Shown here piece after piece: positions 17,052-25,582 of a stretch of DNA of 64,000 nt. A model generated the notes under the pieces. That model had not been told where the DNA came from and made no database searches. It saw nothing but the letters and a program-made list of their open reading frames with translations. Source of the stretch: Ignavibacteria bacterium (GTDB taxonomy: Bacteria; Bacteroidota; Ignavibacteria; Kapaibacteriales; UBA4661); contig CANHDJ010000009.1 in the NCBI GenBank assembly GCA_947459425.1, positions 1 to 64,000 on the forward strand. The letters run 5' to 3'. Numbering within the stretch: the stretch's first letter is position 1; the number at the start of each line of letters is the position of its first letter. The position numbers were made by a program, and so were the translations under genes.

Positions 17052-17804
17052 ATGAAACTCGTTGGAAAAATCGCTGTCGTCACAGGCGGCAATAGTGGTA
17101 TTGGTTATGCAACCGCTAAAGAACTTGCTTCTGAGGGAGCAAAGGTAATTATCACCGGACGCGATAAGGAATCTGTTCAAAAAGCAGCTTCCGATCTCAA
17201 TGTCGTGGGCTTGGTATCAGATCAGGGGAATCTTGAAGCAATTAAAAAGTTGGTTGGTCATGTACAAGGTCAATTTGGAGCAGTAGATATTCTCTTTATC
17301 AATGCTGGTGTTGTGTCTTTTTCTCCCTTGGAATCTGCTACGGAAGAGCATTTTGATGAGATTATGACCATCAATTTCAAAGGTGCATATTTCACATTGA
17401 GCAAATTTATCCCCGTTCTAAAAGATGGTGCTGCCGTGATATTTTTATCCTCGGTCAATGCTACATCAGGTATGCCAAATACCTCTGCTTATGCGGCAAG
17501 CAAGGCGGCCGTTCACTCGTTGGTGAAAGTTGCCTCCACAGAATTAGCAATGCGAAAAATCAGGGTCAATGCAGTGAGTCCAGGTCCAATAGATACACCT
17601 ATTTTTGGTAAAGTTGGATTAGATGAAGCAAGTTTACAGGGTTTTGCAACTGCGATGCAGCAACGAATACCGCTTCACCGTTTTGGAAATTCGGCTGAGG
17701 TTGCAAAACTTGTTTCATTCCTTGCGAGTGATGATGCACTTTTTATTACCGGTGCTGAATATGTCATTGATGGCGGGATTAGTGTTAATCCAATTCTGGG
17801 ATAA
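17052..17804 (+). CDS. Classical SDR family oxidoreductase
   Basis: A 250-residue NAD(P)-dependent short-chain dehydrogenase/reductase. The Rossmann motif TGGNSGIG is at 11-18, NAG at 84-86, and the catalytic Ser-Tyr-Lys at S134, Y147 and K151 (YAASK). The C-terminal ITGAEYVIDGG is typical of the family. Residues R37-D38 after the second strand suggest NADPH use. The substrate is unknown. It is followed by a TetR-family gene and preceded by two operator-like sites overlapping its promoter, a common layout for electrophile- or quinone-responsive SDR genes. Base composition looks more AT-rich than its neighbours, so recent acquisition is possible. Confidence 0.9.
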   Translation: MKLVGKIAVVTGGNSGIGYATAKELASEGAKVIITGRDKESVQKAASDLNVVGLVSDQGNLEAIKKLVGHVQGQFGAVDILFINAGVVSFSPLESATEEHFDEIMTINFKGAYFTLSKFIPVLKDGAAVIFLSSVNATSGMPNTSAYAASKAAVHSLVKVASTELAMRKIRVNAVSPGPIDTPIFGKVGLDEASLQGFATAMQQRIPLHRFGNSAEVAKLVSFLASDDALFITGAEYVIDGGISVNPILG

Positions 17805-17820
17805 TTTTTTTTTCTTTTGT

Positions 17821-17853
17821 TTTGGAATGTATAGTCCAAAAAGAGTATATTTG
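17821..17853 (+). promoter_or_regulatory. tetR promoter with overlapping operator
   Basis: TTTGGAATGTATAGTCCAAA (17821-17840) is a palindrome whose first TTTG is also the -33 element. After 21 bases comes TATATTTG (17846-17853), a perfect -7 box. The core GGAATGTATAGTCC matches the two sites before the SDR gene in length and ends, which implies autoregulation. Confidence 0.7.
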
Positions 17854-17908
17854 TTATGAGAAAATATAAACAAAACAATTAACATTTTACTTTTGTGAAA
17901 GCGTATTT

Positions 17909-18502
17909 ATGGCTCGAACGAAAGCTTTTGATGAAGCTACGGTACTTGAGAGCGCAATGAATATTTTTTGGACAAAAGGCTATTGCTCAACCTCGCTTGA
18001 AGATTTAGTAACGGGGTTGGGCATTAGTCGTTCAAGTATGTATGACACATTTGTAGACAAACGGACTTTGTTTTTTACCGCACTCAAACTGTATCACTCT
18101 CAATATGCACAAGCAATGATTGAGATGCTTTCTCGTGCTACTACTGTTTTACCTGTATTCAAACAAATATTACAGACTACGGTTGAGGAGTCTCTCGCAG
18201 TGCCAATTGCAAAAGGCTGCTTTATGGTTAATTCAGCAATCGAAATAGCACAGACAGATGAGGAAATTACTGCATTTATCGCCCATAATAATGCCCTTGT
18301 AGAAGACGCATTTATGAAGGCTATTGAGCGAGGGCAAAAGAATGACGAGTTGTCGCAAAAGCAATCCGCAGAAGCGCTTGCACAGTTTGTATTCAACACC
18401 ATTACAGGCATGAGAGTACTGGCTAAATCTCGCCCAAAGCGTCAGCAATTAGAAAATATTTGTACTGTCGTACTTTCTTGTTTAGAGAAAACATCTGGAT
18501 AA
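17909..18502 (+). CDS. TetR/AcrR family transcriptional regulator
   Basis: A 197-residue regulator. The N-terminal TetR DNA-binding domain spans residues 6-60 (AFDEATVLESAMNIFW, then the helix-turn-helix SLEDLVTGLGISRSSMYDTF). The rest is an all-helical ligand domain with one cysteine in the segment PIAKGCFMVNSAIE; that GC(F/L) segment is typical of the TetR_C subfamily often encoded beside SDR or quinone-reductase genes. It probably represses itself and the SDR gene through three GGAAY-N-TCC sites. The inducer is unknown. Confidence 0.9.
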   Translation: MARTKAFDEATVLESAMNIFWTKGYCSTSLEDLVTGLGISRSSMYDTFVDKRTLFFTALKLYHSQYAQAMIEMLSRATTVLPVFKQILQTTVEESLAVPIAKGCFMVNSAIEIAQTDEEITAFIAHNNALVEDAFMKAIERGQKNDELSQKQSAEALAQFVFNTITGMRVLAKSRPKRQQLENICTVVLSCLEKTSG

Positions 18503-18521
18503 TTGGACTGCCCGAAGGACA

Positions 18522-19169
18522 TTACCTCGCAGCATACAATTTCTTTGCAAGCAGCATAAAATCTGCTTTTGCTGCCTTCAAGAGGCTGAGAACCTTCACA
18601 ATATCATCACTTGTGGCTAGAAAAGCCTCGCTTACGGCATATTTCCGACCTTCCAAGACCACAAAAAACCATGACCGCCCGACAATATACGAGCCATAGA
18701 GCGGATGCGGCATGATGTTCAATTCCTGCGCGGCAACCATCTCTGCCAGAAGTTGTGCGAGGGGATTGTTATTGGGCGCGAAGGTTTTTTTGTATTCATG
18801 CAGAAAGAAAAACGGACGAACAGGCTTTGATTTACCCGTCGCAACCATAAAATCTACGCGCCCTGACATTTGAACGTCGTCAACGGTAGCAGACAGGGTG
18901 CGCTGCGTAAAGGTATGGAAGTATGGCGTATCGTAGCGCACAAGGTTCACAAAGGGCGCAATAAACTTGAATTTTAGCTCATCCTCATTCCACAAATCAA
19001 TTTCCGCCGCAAGATTCTCCTGCAACGCGGCAATGATCGTGCGCTCCACGTCGTTCATCGGAAAGTCGGCACTGAGCCACGTCTCCAGTGTTGGCAGGTC
19101 GGCAACGCGCTCAAGCGAAAATGTTTGCTCAAGGTCGTCTATATCCCATTGGTCAAAGGTTTTCATCAT
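18522..19169 (-). CDS. PD-(D/E)XK nuclease-fold protein of unknown function
   Basis: A 215-residue cytoplasmic protein. Its middle shows a restriction-endonuclease-like core: a helix with E64 (NEDELKFKFIAPF), D106 in GRVDFMVA, and E125-x-K127 in FFLHEYKK, the D-Xn-ExK pattern. A long helix, PLAQLLAEMVAAQEL, and strands GSYIVGRSWFFVVLEG follow. I recall similar lone proteins in Bacteroidota that are called hypothetical. The target is unknown and there is no methylase or other restriction gene nearby. An upstream ATG at 19214 would add 15 poorly structured residues. It is convergent with tetR, 20 bp away. Confidence 0.7.
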   Translation of the reverse strand: MMKTFDQWDIDDLEQTFSLERVADLPTLETWLSADFPMNDVERTIIAALQENLAAEIDLWNEDELKFKFIAPFVNLVRYDTPYFHTFTQRTLSATVDDVQMSGRVDFMVATGKSKPVRPFFFLHEYKKTFAPNNNPLAQLLAEMVAAQELNIMPHPLYGSYIVGRSWFFVVLEGRKYAVSEAFLATSDDIVKVLSLLKAAKADFMLLAKKLYAAR

Positions 19170-19306
19170 CGTGGTACGGTTGATTGTATAATTCTTTTCA
19201 CTGCTTGAATTCAATCGATAAATTACGAAAATTTTGAGAAGGAAATACAGGGAACGTTATTATGCACTGCGAATTTGACTAATAGCACCATATTCTGGAA
19301 ATAAGC

Positions 19307-19343
19307 AACGGCGCGGCTTTCAAAAGTAGAAGCTCGCGCCGTT
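19307..19343. terminator. Hairpin downstream of osmC
   Basis: AACGGCGCGGCTT pairs with AAGCTCGCGCCGTT, a stem of about 13 bp with one bulge. On the + strand it is followed by GTTTTGTTGT. It sits 24 bp beyond the osmC stop and could act on either strand. Confidence 0.55.
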
Positions 19344-19367
19344 GTTTTGTTGTACCGTCTGTACGGC

Positions 19368-19802
19368 TTATGCCAACGTCGCCGAAAGCGTAATCGAAAT
19401 CGCCCCCAAAGCTCGTGAAACTGGGCAGGTCTTCTTTGCATTGTCGGCAATGGTTTGGAATTGCTCATTGGAAATGCCCGGTACATTTGCCGAAAGTTCG
19501 AGATGAATACCTTTGATTTCAAAATGTCCATCCACGTTTTCCATCGTAAGAGCCGCATTGGTGCTGAGTTTCGTGGGTGGAAAGCCCGCGCCCGTCAGTT
19601 GAAAACTGAGTGCCATCGAATAGCAGCCTGCATGAGCAGCCGCAATCAACTCTTCAGGGTTTGTGCCGAGTTTGCCATTTTCGCTCGTGAAGCGGGTTGC
19701 AAAAGAATACGGCGTTTGAGCAAGTACGCCGCTTGTGGAAGTGAGGCTACCAGAGCCTTCTTTGCCTGTGCCGTTCCATTCGGCAGATGCTTTGCGAATC
19801 AT
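19368..19802 (-). CDS. osmC: OsmC family hydroperoxide reductase
   Basis: A 144-residue OsmC-type peroxiredoxin that reduces organic hydroperoxides. The two active-site cysteines are present: C60 in the motif NPEELIAAAHAGCYSMAL and C126 in KTCPVSRAL. The opening MIRKASAEWNGTGKEGSG and the full length match E. coli-type OsmC rather than Ohr. The start is set at 19802; the frame is open much further upstream, but no similarity is visible there. The promoter region shares a 50-bp sequence with the DJ-1/hydrolase fusion gene, suggesting a common stress regulator. It is cytoplasmic. Confidence 0.9.
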   Translation of the reverse strand: MIRKASAEWNGTGKEGSGSLTSTSGVLAQTPYSFATRFTSENGKLGTNPEELIAAAHAGCYSMALSFQLTGAGFPPTKLSTNAALTMENVDGHFEIKGIHLELSANVPGISNEQFQTIADNAKKTCPVSRALGAISITLSATLA

Positions 19803-19845
19803 AATATTTTTGAAAAAAGTTGGTTTGAAACTGTGAGCTAATGTA

Positions 19846-19904
19846 CCAAAATAGCATATTTCTCGCGGCAAACGATGGTATAAAAGATGCTTTGTGTGGT
19901 ATGG
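19846..19904 (-). promoter_or_regulatory. Promoter/operator shared with the DJ-1 fusion gene, copy B
   Basis: It lies 44-102 bp upstream of osmC. Minus-strand order is CCATACCAC, TACCAT, then TATTTTGG, which aligns to the TATTTTTG box of copy A. The palindrome of copy A is weaker here (TACCATCGTTTG against AATATGCTA). The ATACCA half-sites are the best-conserved part. Confidence 0.6.
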
Positions 19905-19983
19905 AAGTTCGTGAAACTTTAACCTTCCAAGGCACGTAGAAAAAGCAGAGTACGACCATTTTTTAATATTTTGGAGACCAGCT

Positions 19984-20226
19984 ATGAAATTCAACAAAGC
20001 CTCTGTCGCTGTCATTGGCGGCATCACTGCCGGATTTTTTACCTTGGCAATACTCTACATTTTTTTGAGTGGCGGCAAAGCCGATAAAACTGATGTGGCA
20101 ATTATCTTCAGTCTTAGCGCGACAATGCTTGCTTCGTGGGCTGTATTGGTTGAAGGGCGGCACAAAAAGGGAGCTAAGAATATATGTACAAAGGATGCGG
20201 ATACGGTAACGCTATATGTACCTTGA
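19984..20226 (+). CDS. Small membrane protein
   Basis: An 80-residue protein with two predicted helices (residues 7-29 and 38-55) joined by a short charged loop, and a basic C-terminal tail. TTGGAG about 8 bases before the ATG is a plausible ribosome site. No family is recognised. It is divergent from osmC across 181 bp that contain osmC regulatory element B. It could be a spurious frame, but the membrane pattern and ribosome site favour a gene. Confidence 0.5.
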   Translation: MKFNKASVAVIGGITAGFFTLAILYIFLSGGKADKTDVAIIFSLSATMLASWAVLVEGRHKKGAKNICTKDADTVTLYVP

Positions 20227-20405
20227 AACAACAATGAGACGAGGACTCAAAAGCAACAGCGAGGTTGTTACGAAAACATAGCATTGCTTTTTCATTTCCC
20301 TCGTGATTTTATGCGCACTCTTGCGAAAAATTTTCCTATTTTTGCGCTGCTTTCGCGGATACAATATATCCCGCATTTTTCTTCACTTTTGATGTTCCAA
20401 GCACC

Positions 20406-21380
20406 ATGCAACGCAATACTATCTCGCGCTTTATCGAAGAACATTTTCTCCATTTCAACGCCGCCGCACTCGTGGATGCTGCGAAGGGCTACGAAAAACA
20501 TCTCGCCGAAGATGGAAAAATGATGATAACACTCGCTGGAGCAATGAGTACCGCCGAACTTGGTAAAACCCTTGCCGAGATGATTCGTCAGGATAAAGTG
20601 CAGATTATTTCTTGCACCGGAGCAAATTTGGAAGAAGATATTATGAATCTTGTGGCACATTCGCACTACAAGCGTGTGCCGCATTACCGCGACCTTGCAC
20701 CGAAGGACGAATGGGAACTCCTTGAAGGCGGCTTCAACCGTGTCACCGATACCTGCATTCCTGAAGAAGAAGCGTTTCGTCGTATTCAGAAGCATATTTT
20801 TCAGCAATGGAAATCGGCACAAGACAAGGGAGAGCGCTATTTCCCGCATGAATTTATGTACAAAATGCTCCTTTCCGGCGATATGGCACAATATTATGAA
20901 ATTGACCCCAAAAACTCATGGATGCTTGCGGCTGCGGAAAAGAATTTGCCAATCATCGTTCCGGGCTGGGAAGATTCGACGATGGGCAATATTTTTGCGT
21001 CTTATTGCATTAAAGGCGAGCTTCAGCCAAGCGTCATGAAATCAGGCATTGAGTATATGATGTGGCTCTCGAAGTGGTATATTGAGAACTCCAAAGGCAA
21101 AGGTGTGGGCTTTTTCCAGATTGGAGGCGGTATTGCGGGGGATTTCCCGATTTGTGTCGTGCCGATGCTCTACCAAGATATGGAAATGACCGACATACCG
21201 TTTTGGAGTTATTTTTGCCAGATTTCGGATTCGACGACCAGCTATGGATCGTATTCCGGTGCTGTGCCGAATGAGAAAATTACGTGGGGGAAACTAGATA
21301 TTGACACGCCGAAATTTATCGTGGAATCGGATGCCACGATTGTTGCACCGCTGATTTTTGCATGGTTGCTGAATATGTAG
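20406..21380 (+). CDS. Deoxyhypusine synthase family protein
   Basis: A 324-residue protein of the deoxyhypusine synthase (DHS) family, which moves the aminobutyl group of spermidine to a lysine via NAD. Visible motifs: LAGAMSTAELGKTL (NAD/spermidine region), SCTGANLEEDI, PGWEDSTMGN, GGGIAGDF, and near the end ITWGKL with K296 aligned to the catalytic lysine of the eukaryotic enzyme. Bacteria lack the eukaryotic eIF5A target, and several bacterial homologs make homospermidine or related polyamines, so that is the likelier activity. TATTTTTG at 20337-20344 is a candidate -7 box. It is monocistronic, with a hairpin downstream. Confidence 0.9.
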   Translation: MQRNTISRFIEEHFLHFNAAALVDAAKGYEKHLAEDGKMMITLAGAMSTAELGKTLAEMIRQDKVQIISCTGANLEEDIMNLVAHSHYKRVPHYRDLAPKDEWELLEGGFNRVTDTCIPEEEAFRRIQKHIFQQWKSAQDKGERYFPHEFMYKMLLSGDMAQYYEIDPKNSWMLAAAEKNLPIIVPGWEDSTMGNIFASYCIKGELQPSVMKSGIEYMMWLSKWYIENSKGKGVGFFQIGGGIAGDFPICVVPMLYQDMEMTDIPFWSYFCQISDSTTSYGSYSGAVPNEKITWGKLDIDTPKFIVESDATIVAPLIFAWLLNM

Positions 21381-21532
21381 GATAATACCGCCATCACCTC
21401 GAATGCGGCATTGCTCACTTTCATCTTCACATCCAGATACAACCTCTCAATAGAAATGCACTACTTTTTCCTGTGCAAAACAAGTGATCTATCCTCAAGA
21501 TGTTTAGCACAGAGACAAACGTTACGAATAAC

Positions 21533-21567
21533 GCCCGATACTTGTTTCAGCAAACAAAGTATCGGGC
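21533..21567. terminator. Hairpin between the DHS and DUF4249 genes
   Basis: GCCCGATACTTGTTT pairs with AAACAAAGTATCGGGC with one bulged base. There is no clear T-run on either side, but it sits between convergent genes where a terminator is expected. Confidence 0.55.
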
Positions 21568-21598
21568 GTGAGTAAGCCGTTAGCGGGATAAAAACACT

Positions 21599-22723
21599 TT
21601 ACCAGCGTACTTGTATGGGTCGCTCTATGCCTGAAGTACCAGCAAATACGCCAATTCCGTCGCCCGTGACATTCCACACAGGATTCGTGCCACCAGCAGA
21701 AAAGGGACCGCTATTGCCGGATCCGTATTGTGCCTGACTCGACGAGTTAACCCAATCATAGTAGGAGGATTCCGTCATCACGACTGCTGCGTACCATCGG
21801 GCGCGGCGCAGACGCTCTTGAATCTGTCCTATCGTGCCACGAACTACAACCTCTGTGCGCCCTTGCGGATTGGAAGCCGTCGGATTAATATAGATGGTCG
21901 TAAAATCGACTGCCCGAAATCCACTGACTTGCATACTCACTGTTCGCTCGGCAGCATCTTTAGGCAAAAGTACCGAAGCACCAAAATTCTCACTACTTCC
22001 AGCCGTTGCAATTATGCGTCCACCAAAAAAGACGATCGCGCTGTCAGGTCTTCCGGTGCGAAAACTTACGGTGTCTCGCGCATAAATGAGGAGTTGATGT
22101 AGAAGTCCCGGACGCAAGCGTACATCGGCATTAAGCGTAATAGTGAGGCTGGGAATATACGTGAATTGTTGTGTGAAACTTCCCGTCGGGCTGCGTACAA
22201 AACCAGTCGAAACAGGCACGGAGTCTGTTTTCACATTCGTCGTATAGTTTTGCCCCAAGAGCGAAGATTCTGCCGATGGCACGGCAGCTTTTGCCTGTGC
22301 TACCTTACCATTCCAACGCACTGTGATTTCATAGGTTTTTCCGGCTTGTACTCGTACGCCGGGAACACCATACATCGGCAAAACACCTTGAGGAATACCA
22401 CTGGAAGGTCCGGAGAAGTTATTGAGTCGCACTGTATCGAAGCGTACCTGCGGCGTGTAGTTTTGCCCATCAACACGAATCGTAACTTCAGCGCCTTGCA
22501 AATATGCCTTGTCGGTGCTTGCTCTTTCCAAAGGTGGCTGGACGCGCGTAATAAGGATGCTGTCAAGTGGTTGCCCAGCTCTCAATAGCCCTTCAATGAC
22601 AATTTTTTCTTCATACGGCAAGGTCGCATTAGCAACAATCTGCTCGCAACTTGTTAAGCCTGAAGCCATGACCAGTGCTATGCCGCAGACGAAGAGAGAT
22701 AATTTTTTGAGAGAATACTGCAT
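21599..22723 (-). CDS. DUF4249 lipoprotein, partner of the TonB receptor
   Basis: A 374-residue lipoprotein: signal peptide with lipobox at residues 23-26 (LTSC), Cys26 as the lipid-bearing residue. The DUF4249 body opens EEKIVIEGLLRAGQPLDSILITRVQP, with beta-rich domains of the kind predicted to fold like carboxypeptidase-regulatory or Ig modules. DUF4249 genes usually directly follow TonB-dependent receptor genes in Bacteroidota, as here (53 bp gap). It is probably an outer-membrane surface or periplasmic accessory in uptake; the substrate is unknown. Confidence 0.85.
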   Translation of the reverse strand: MQYSLKKLSLFVCGIALVMASGLTSCEQIVANATLPYEEKIVIEGLLRAGQPLDSILITRVQPPLERASTDKAYLQGAEVTIRVDGQNYTPQVRFDTVRLNNFSGPSSGIPQGVLPMYGVPGVRVQAGKTYEITVRWNGKVAQAKAAVPSAESSLLGQNYTTNVKTDSVPVSTGFVRSPTGSFTQQFTYIPSLTITLNADVRLRPGLLHQLLIYARDTVSFRTGRPDSAIVFFGGRIIATAGSSENFGASVLLPKDAAERTVSMQVSGFRAVDFTTIYINPTASNPQGRTEVVVRGTIGQIQERLRRARWYAAVVMTESSYYDWVNSSSQAQYGSGNSGPFSAGGTNPVWNVTGDGIGVFAGTSGIERPIQVRW

Positions 22724-22776
22724 GAGATTTTTTAGTAAAATCGTTGGTAAAAAAGAGATACTTCAACACAAACACG

Positions 22777-25209
22777 TTAGAATTTAAAGCCAATGCCGAT
22801 AGTTGGAATAATCGGAAACAGCGTGAATTGCGATACCTGACGAGTACCGGTAAAATCTTGACGAATAGACCACGTAAAAGGATTGAGACGGTTATAGACG
22901 TTATAGACGTTCAAGGACAAGTTAAACGGCAAGCCAAACCACGAGAAATAGTGCGTAAAATTTACATCCATACGGTGATATGCCGGCAAGCGCCCGCCAT
23001 TGCGTTCGGTGTAGAGCGTGTACGCTGATGTGCTAAGACTCTGCAAGCGACTCGCCCCCGAAAATTGCCCGCTAGGGCTGTAATTTGCTAAAAGAGAATA
23101 ATACTGCCCGCTCGGCATCGTGAAAGCCTGACCTGATTGGAAAACCCATGATGCGCCAAGTTCCCATGAATCGCTGAGTTTGTAGTTCAATGTGACCGAG
23201 ACATCGTGGCGCGAGTCGTAGCGCGGAAAGAAGGTATTACCTTTGTTCAACTCCTCGAATTGGCGCGTTGTCCAAGATAATGTGTAACCAATCCAGCCAG
23301 TGAATGAGCCAAGTTGCTTGTTGATAAACACTTCCACACCATAGGACTCACCTTTGCCGACGGCTAAATCCTGTTCGCGGGTAGTGAAAAGGCTGTTAAA
23401 ACCCGCATTTTCCTTGAATTCCAGCAAATTATTCATGGATTTGTAGTAACCTTCGACGCTGACCAAGACTTCATTGTCAAAAATAGTTGTTTCTGCACCA
23501 AAAACGTATTGTGTGGAATTAGCAGGCTTAATAGTCTCGGTGGCTGGAAACCACGTATCGGTTGGTAGTGTAATATCATTGCGGACTACCAAATGCAGGA
23601 ACTGGTTTGCAACTGCAAACGCACCTTTGAATTTGAAATTATTACCCAAAATGGTGTTGCCAAGATTGTACACCGCAGAAAGACGAGGTTCTGGTAGCAA
23701 GCGCGAGCCAAGCTGGAAATACGATAACCGAAGACCTGCATTGACGGACAATCCATCAATATCAAATGCATCTTGCCATTCATCCTGCGCATAAGCTGCC
23801 GCTTCGATGGACGGAATCGAAGCATTCCCTTCGATCCCTAATGTTTGAAGAAAGCGCTCTGCCGAAGCCGTCGCCGAGAGGAGTGTCGTAAAATTGTGAT
23901 ATGTTACGTCAATGCCAGCTTTGACGGTATGTTGTTTGTCGGGATACCACTGAATATCGCCACGCACGGTGAAATCTCGAATCCGCGAAAGCGTTGAAAA
24001 ACCTGCTGTTGTGTCGGGAATGCCAAGCGAAAACTGATAATCGGTAAAAATCGCGGAAAAATTGGTGAACAGCGATGGCGATGCGACGTGCATCCATCGG
24101 AGGTTCGCGGTCGAATTCCCCCAATCAGTGTTAAAAGCGTTTGATCCTCCCGTTATGCCTCCTCCACCCGCAACATCGCGCCCGAAATATCCGCTTAAAA
24201 AGAGGCGGTCATTATCGGAAATATTCCAGTTGAGTTTTGCATTCAAATCATAGAAATAATAGCTTACATCAGGTCGCTGGGGCAAGGCTGCCAAAATCAA
24301 ATCGAAATAGGTACGCCGTCCTGAGACCATGAAAGAAATGTCAGGCGTAATCGGACCTTCCAACGTCAAGCGTGACGCAATAAGTCCGAGATTGCCCACG
24401 CCGGAAAATTTTTCTTTTGAGCCTTCTTTCATCGTCATATCAATCACGCTGGAAAGCCGTCCGCCGTATTCCGCAGGAAACGCACCTTTGATAACGCGCA
24501 CATCCCGTATGGCATCGCTATTAAACGTGCTGAGAAAACCTCCTAAGTGTGAAGGATTATAGACAACTACGCCGTCGAGCAGTATCAAATTTTGGTCAGG
24601 TGAACCACCGCGCACATACAAACCGCTTGAAAGCTCACTTCCCGCTTTGATGCCAGGCATAAGTTGTAGCACACGGAAAATATCAGATTCACCGCCCAGC
24701 ACGGGCATTTTTCGCGCAAAGTCGGTGTTCAACTCGACCGTGCTGATGCTGCGTGTTGCTGAAGGGTCGCGTTCAACTTCGATTGTTACGGTCTTTCCGC
24801 GTACATTCTGTACTTTGAGGGCAATATTTTCACGCAGATTTTCGTTACCAACGACAATCGGGCGCTTAACAGTCTCATAGCCAATACCGCGAATTACAAG
24901 AAAGTATGAGCCTTGTGGAATATTTGGTAGCGAATAAAAGCCGTATTTGTTCGTGCGTGTTCCGCCAATCGGCTTTGCCGAAGCAACGCTGGCGGCAGTG
25001 TCGCGCACGACCATAACGGTAATGCCGATCACTGCTTCGTCCGAACCTGCTTCGCGCACAATGCCAGAGATGATGAGGTTGTTATCAGGTCTTGAAGACG
25101 GGTCACCACCTGTCTGCTGGGCGAAAAGTTGAAATGGAAGCATTGTCAGAAGCATTACCAAGCATATACAAGTACCGGAAACACCGATAATGGCTGGGCA
25201 GTTCAGCAT
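22777..25209 (-). CDS. TonB-dependent outer-membrane receptor with carboxypeptidase-like N-terminal domain
   Basis: An 810-residue receptor. The start at 25209 gives a signal peptide ending LFAQQ; upstream in-frame codons have no coding look. Order: a CarboxypepD_reg-like domain (about 42-125: ISGIVREAGSDEAVIGITV to GYETVKRPIVV), a plug domain (about 145-270, with SGLYVRGGSPDQNLILLDGV and PAEYGGRLSSVIDM), then a 22-strand-type barrel ending in IGFKF. The TonB-driven substrate is unknown. The downstream DUF4249 lipoprotein gene is its usual partner. The LytTR/LytS pair upstream on the same strand is 373 bp away. Confidence 0.9.
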   Translation of the reverse strand: MLNCPAIIGVSGTCICLVMLLTMLPFQLFAQQTGGDPSSRPDNNLIISGIVREAGSDEAVIGITVMVVRDTAASVASAKPIGGTRTNKYGFYSLPNIPQGSYFLVIRGIGYETVKRPIVVGNENLRENIALKVQNVRGKTVTIEVERDPSATRSISTVELNTDFARKMPVLGGESDIFRVLQLMPGIKAGSELSSGLYVRGGSPDQNLILLDGVVVYNPSHLGGFLSTFNSDAIRDVRVIKGAFPAEYGGRLSSVIDMTMKEGSKEKFSGVGNLGLIASRLTLEGPITPDISFMVSGRRTYFDLILAALPQRPDVSYYFYDLNAKLNWNISDNDRLFLSGYFGRDVAGGGGITGGSNAFNTDWGNSTANLRWMHVASPSLFTNFSAIFTDYQFSLGIPDTTAGFSTLSRIRDFTVRGDIQWYPDKQHTVKAGIDVTYHNFTTLLSATASAERFLQTLGIEGNASIPSIEAAAYAQDEWQDAFDIDGLSVNAGLRLSYFQLGSRLLPEPRLSAVYNLGNTILGNNFKFKGAFAVANQFLHLVVRNDITLPTDTWFPATETIKPANSTQYVFGAETTIFDNEVLVSVEGYYKSMNNLLEFKENAGFNSLFTTREQDLAVGKGESYGVEVFINKQLGSFTGWIGYTLSWTTRQFEELNKGNTFFPRYDSRHDVSVTLNYKLSDSWELGASWVFQSGQAFTMPSGQYYSLLANYSPSGQFSGASRLQSLSTSAYTLYTERNGGRLPAYHRMDVNFTHYFSWFGLPFNLSLNVYNVYNRLNPFTWSIRQDFTGTRQVSQFTLFPIIPTIGIGFKF

Positions 25210-25582
25210 AACGTGCTGTCGCAAATTATCACGCAGAAAAACATTGGCGCGGCGACATTGCAGAGCTATTGGCAAACAATGGAGATTCATTATGGAGAGG
25301 AAAAAAATCACAAAATTCCTACGCCTTGACCATGGCGATCGCATCGCAAAGGCGAGGTGTTGATTGCAAGAAGAATGAGATAAAAGAAACGTTACATTTG
25401 GCAACGAAAAAGCAAGAGACTCAAAAGTAAAGCAGGAATAATGGAGGAAATACTGTTGGAATAATGCACATTCTGACCAACGATGTGCAGAGCATTTTTT
25501 TCAGCCACGAATATACGAAATTTTCTGTTTTCTCCTCAAGGAAACATCCCGAAAAGCAATGAGCAATAACCCCAGCCCGTTC
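25210..25582. other. Intergenic region before the TonB receptor
   Basis: It holds the 5' region of the receptor gene and the 3' end of the LytTR regulator unit. I see no gene and no clear terminator. CGAATATA near 25509 reads as TATATTCG on the minus strand, one base from a -7 box, but lies about 300 bp from the receptor start. Confidence 0.4.
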
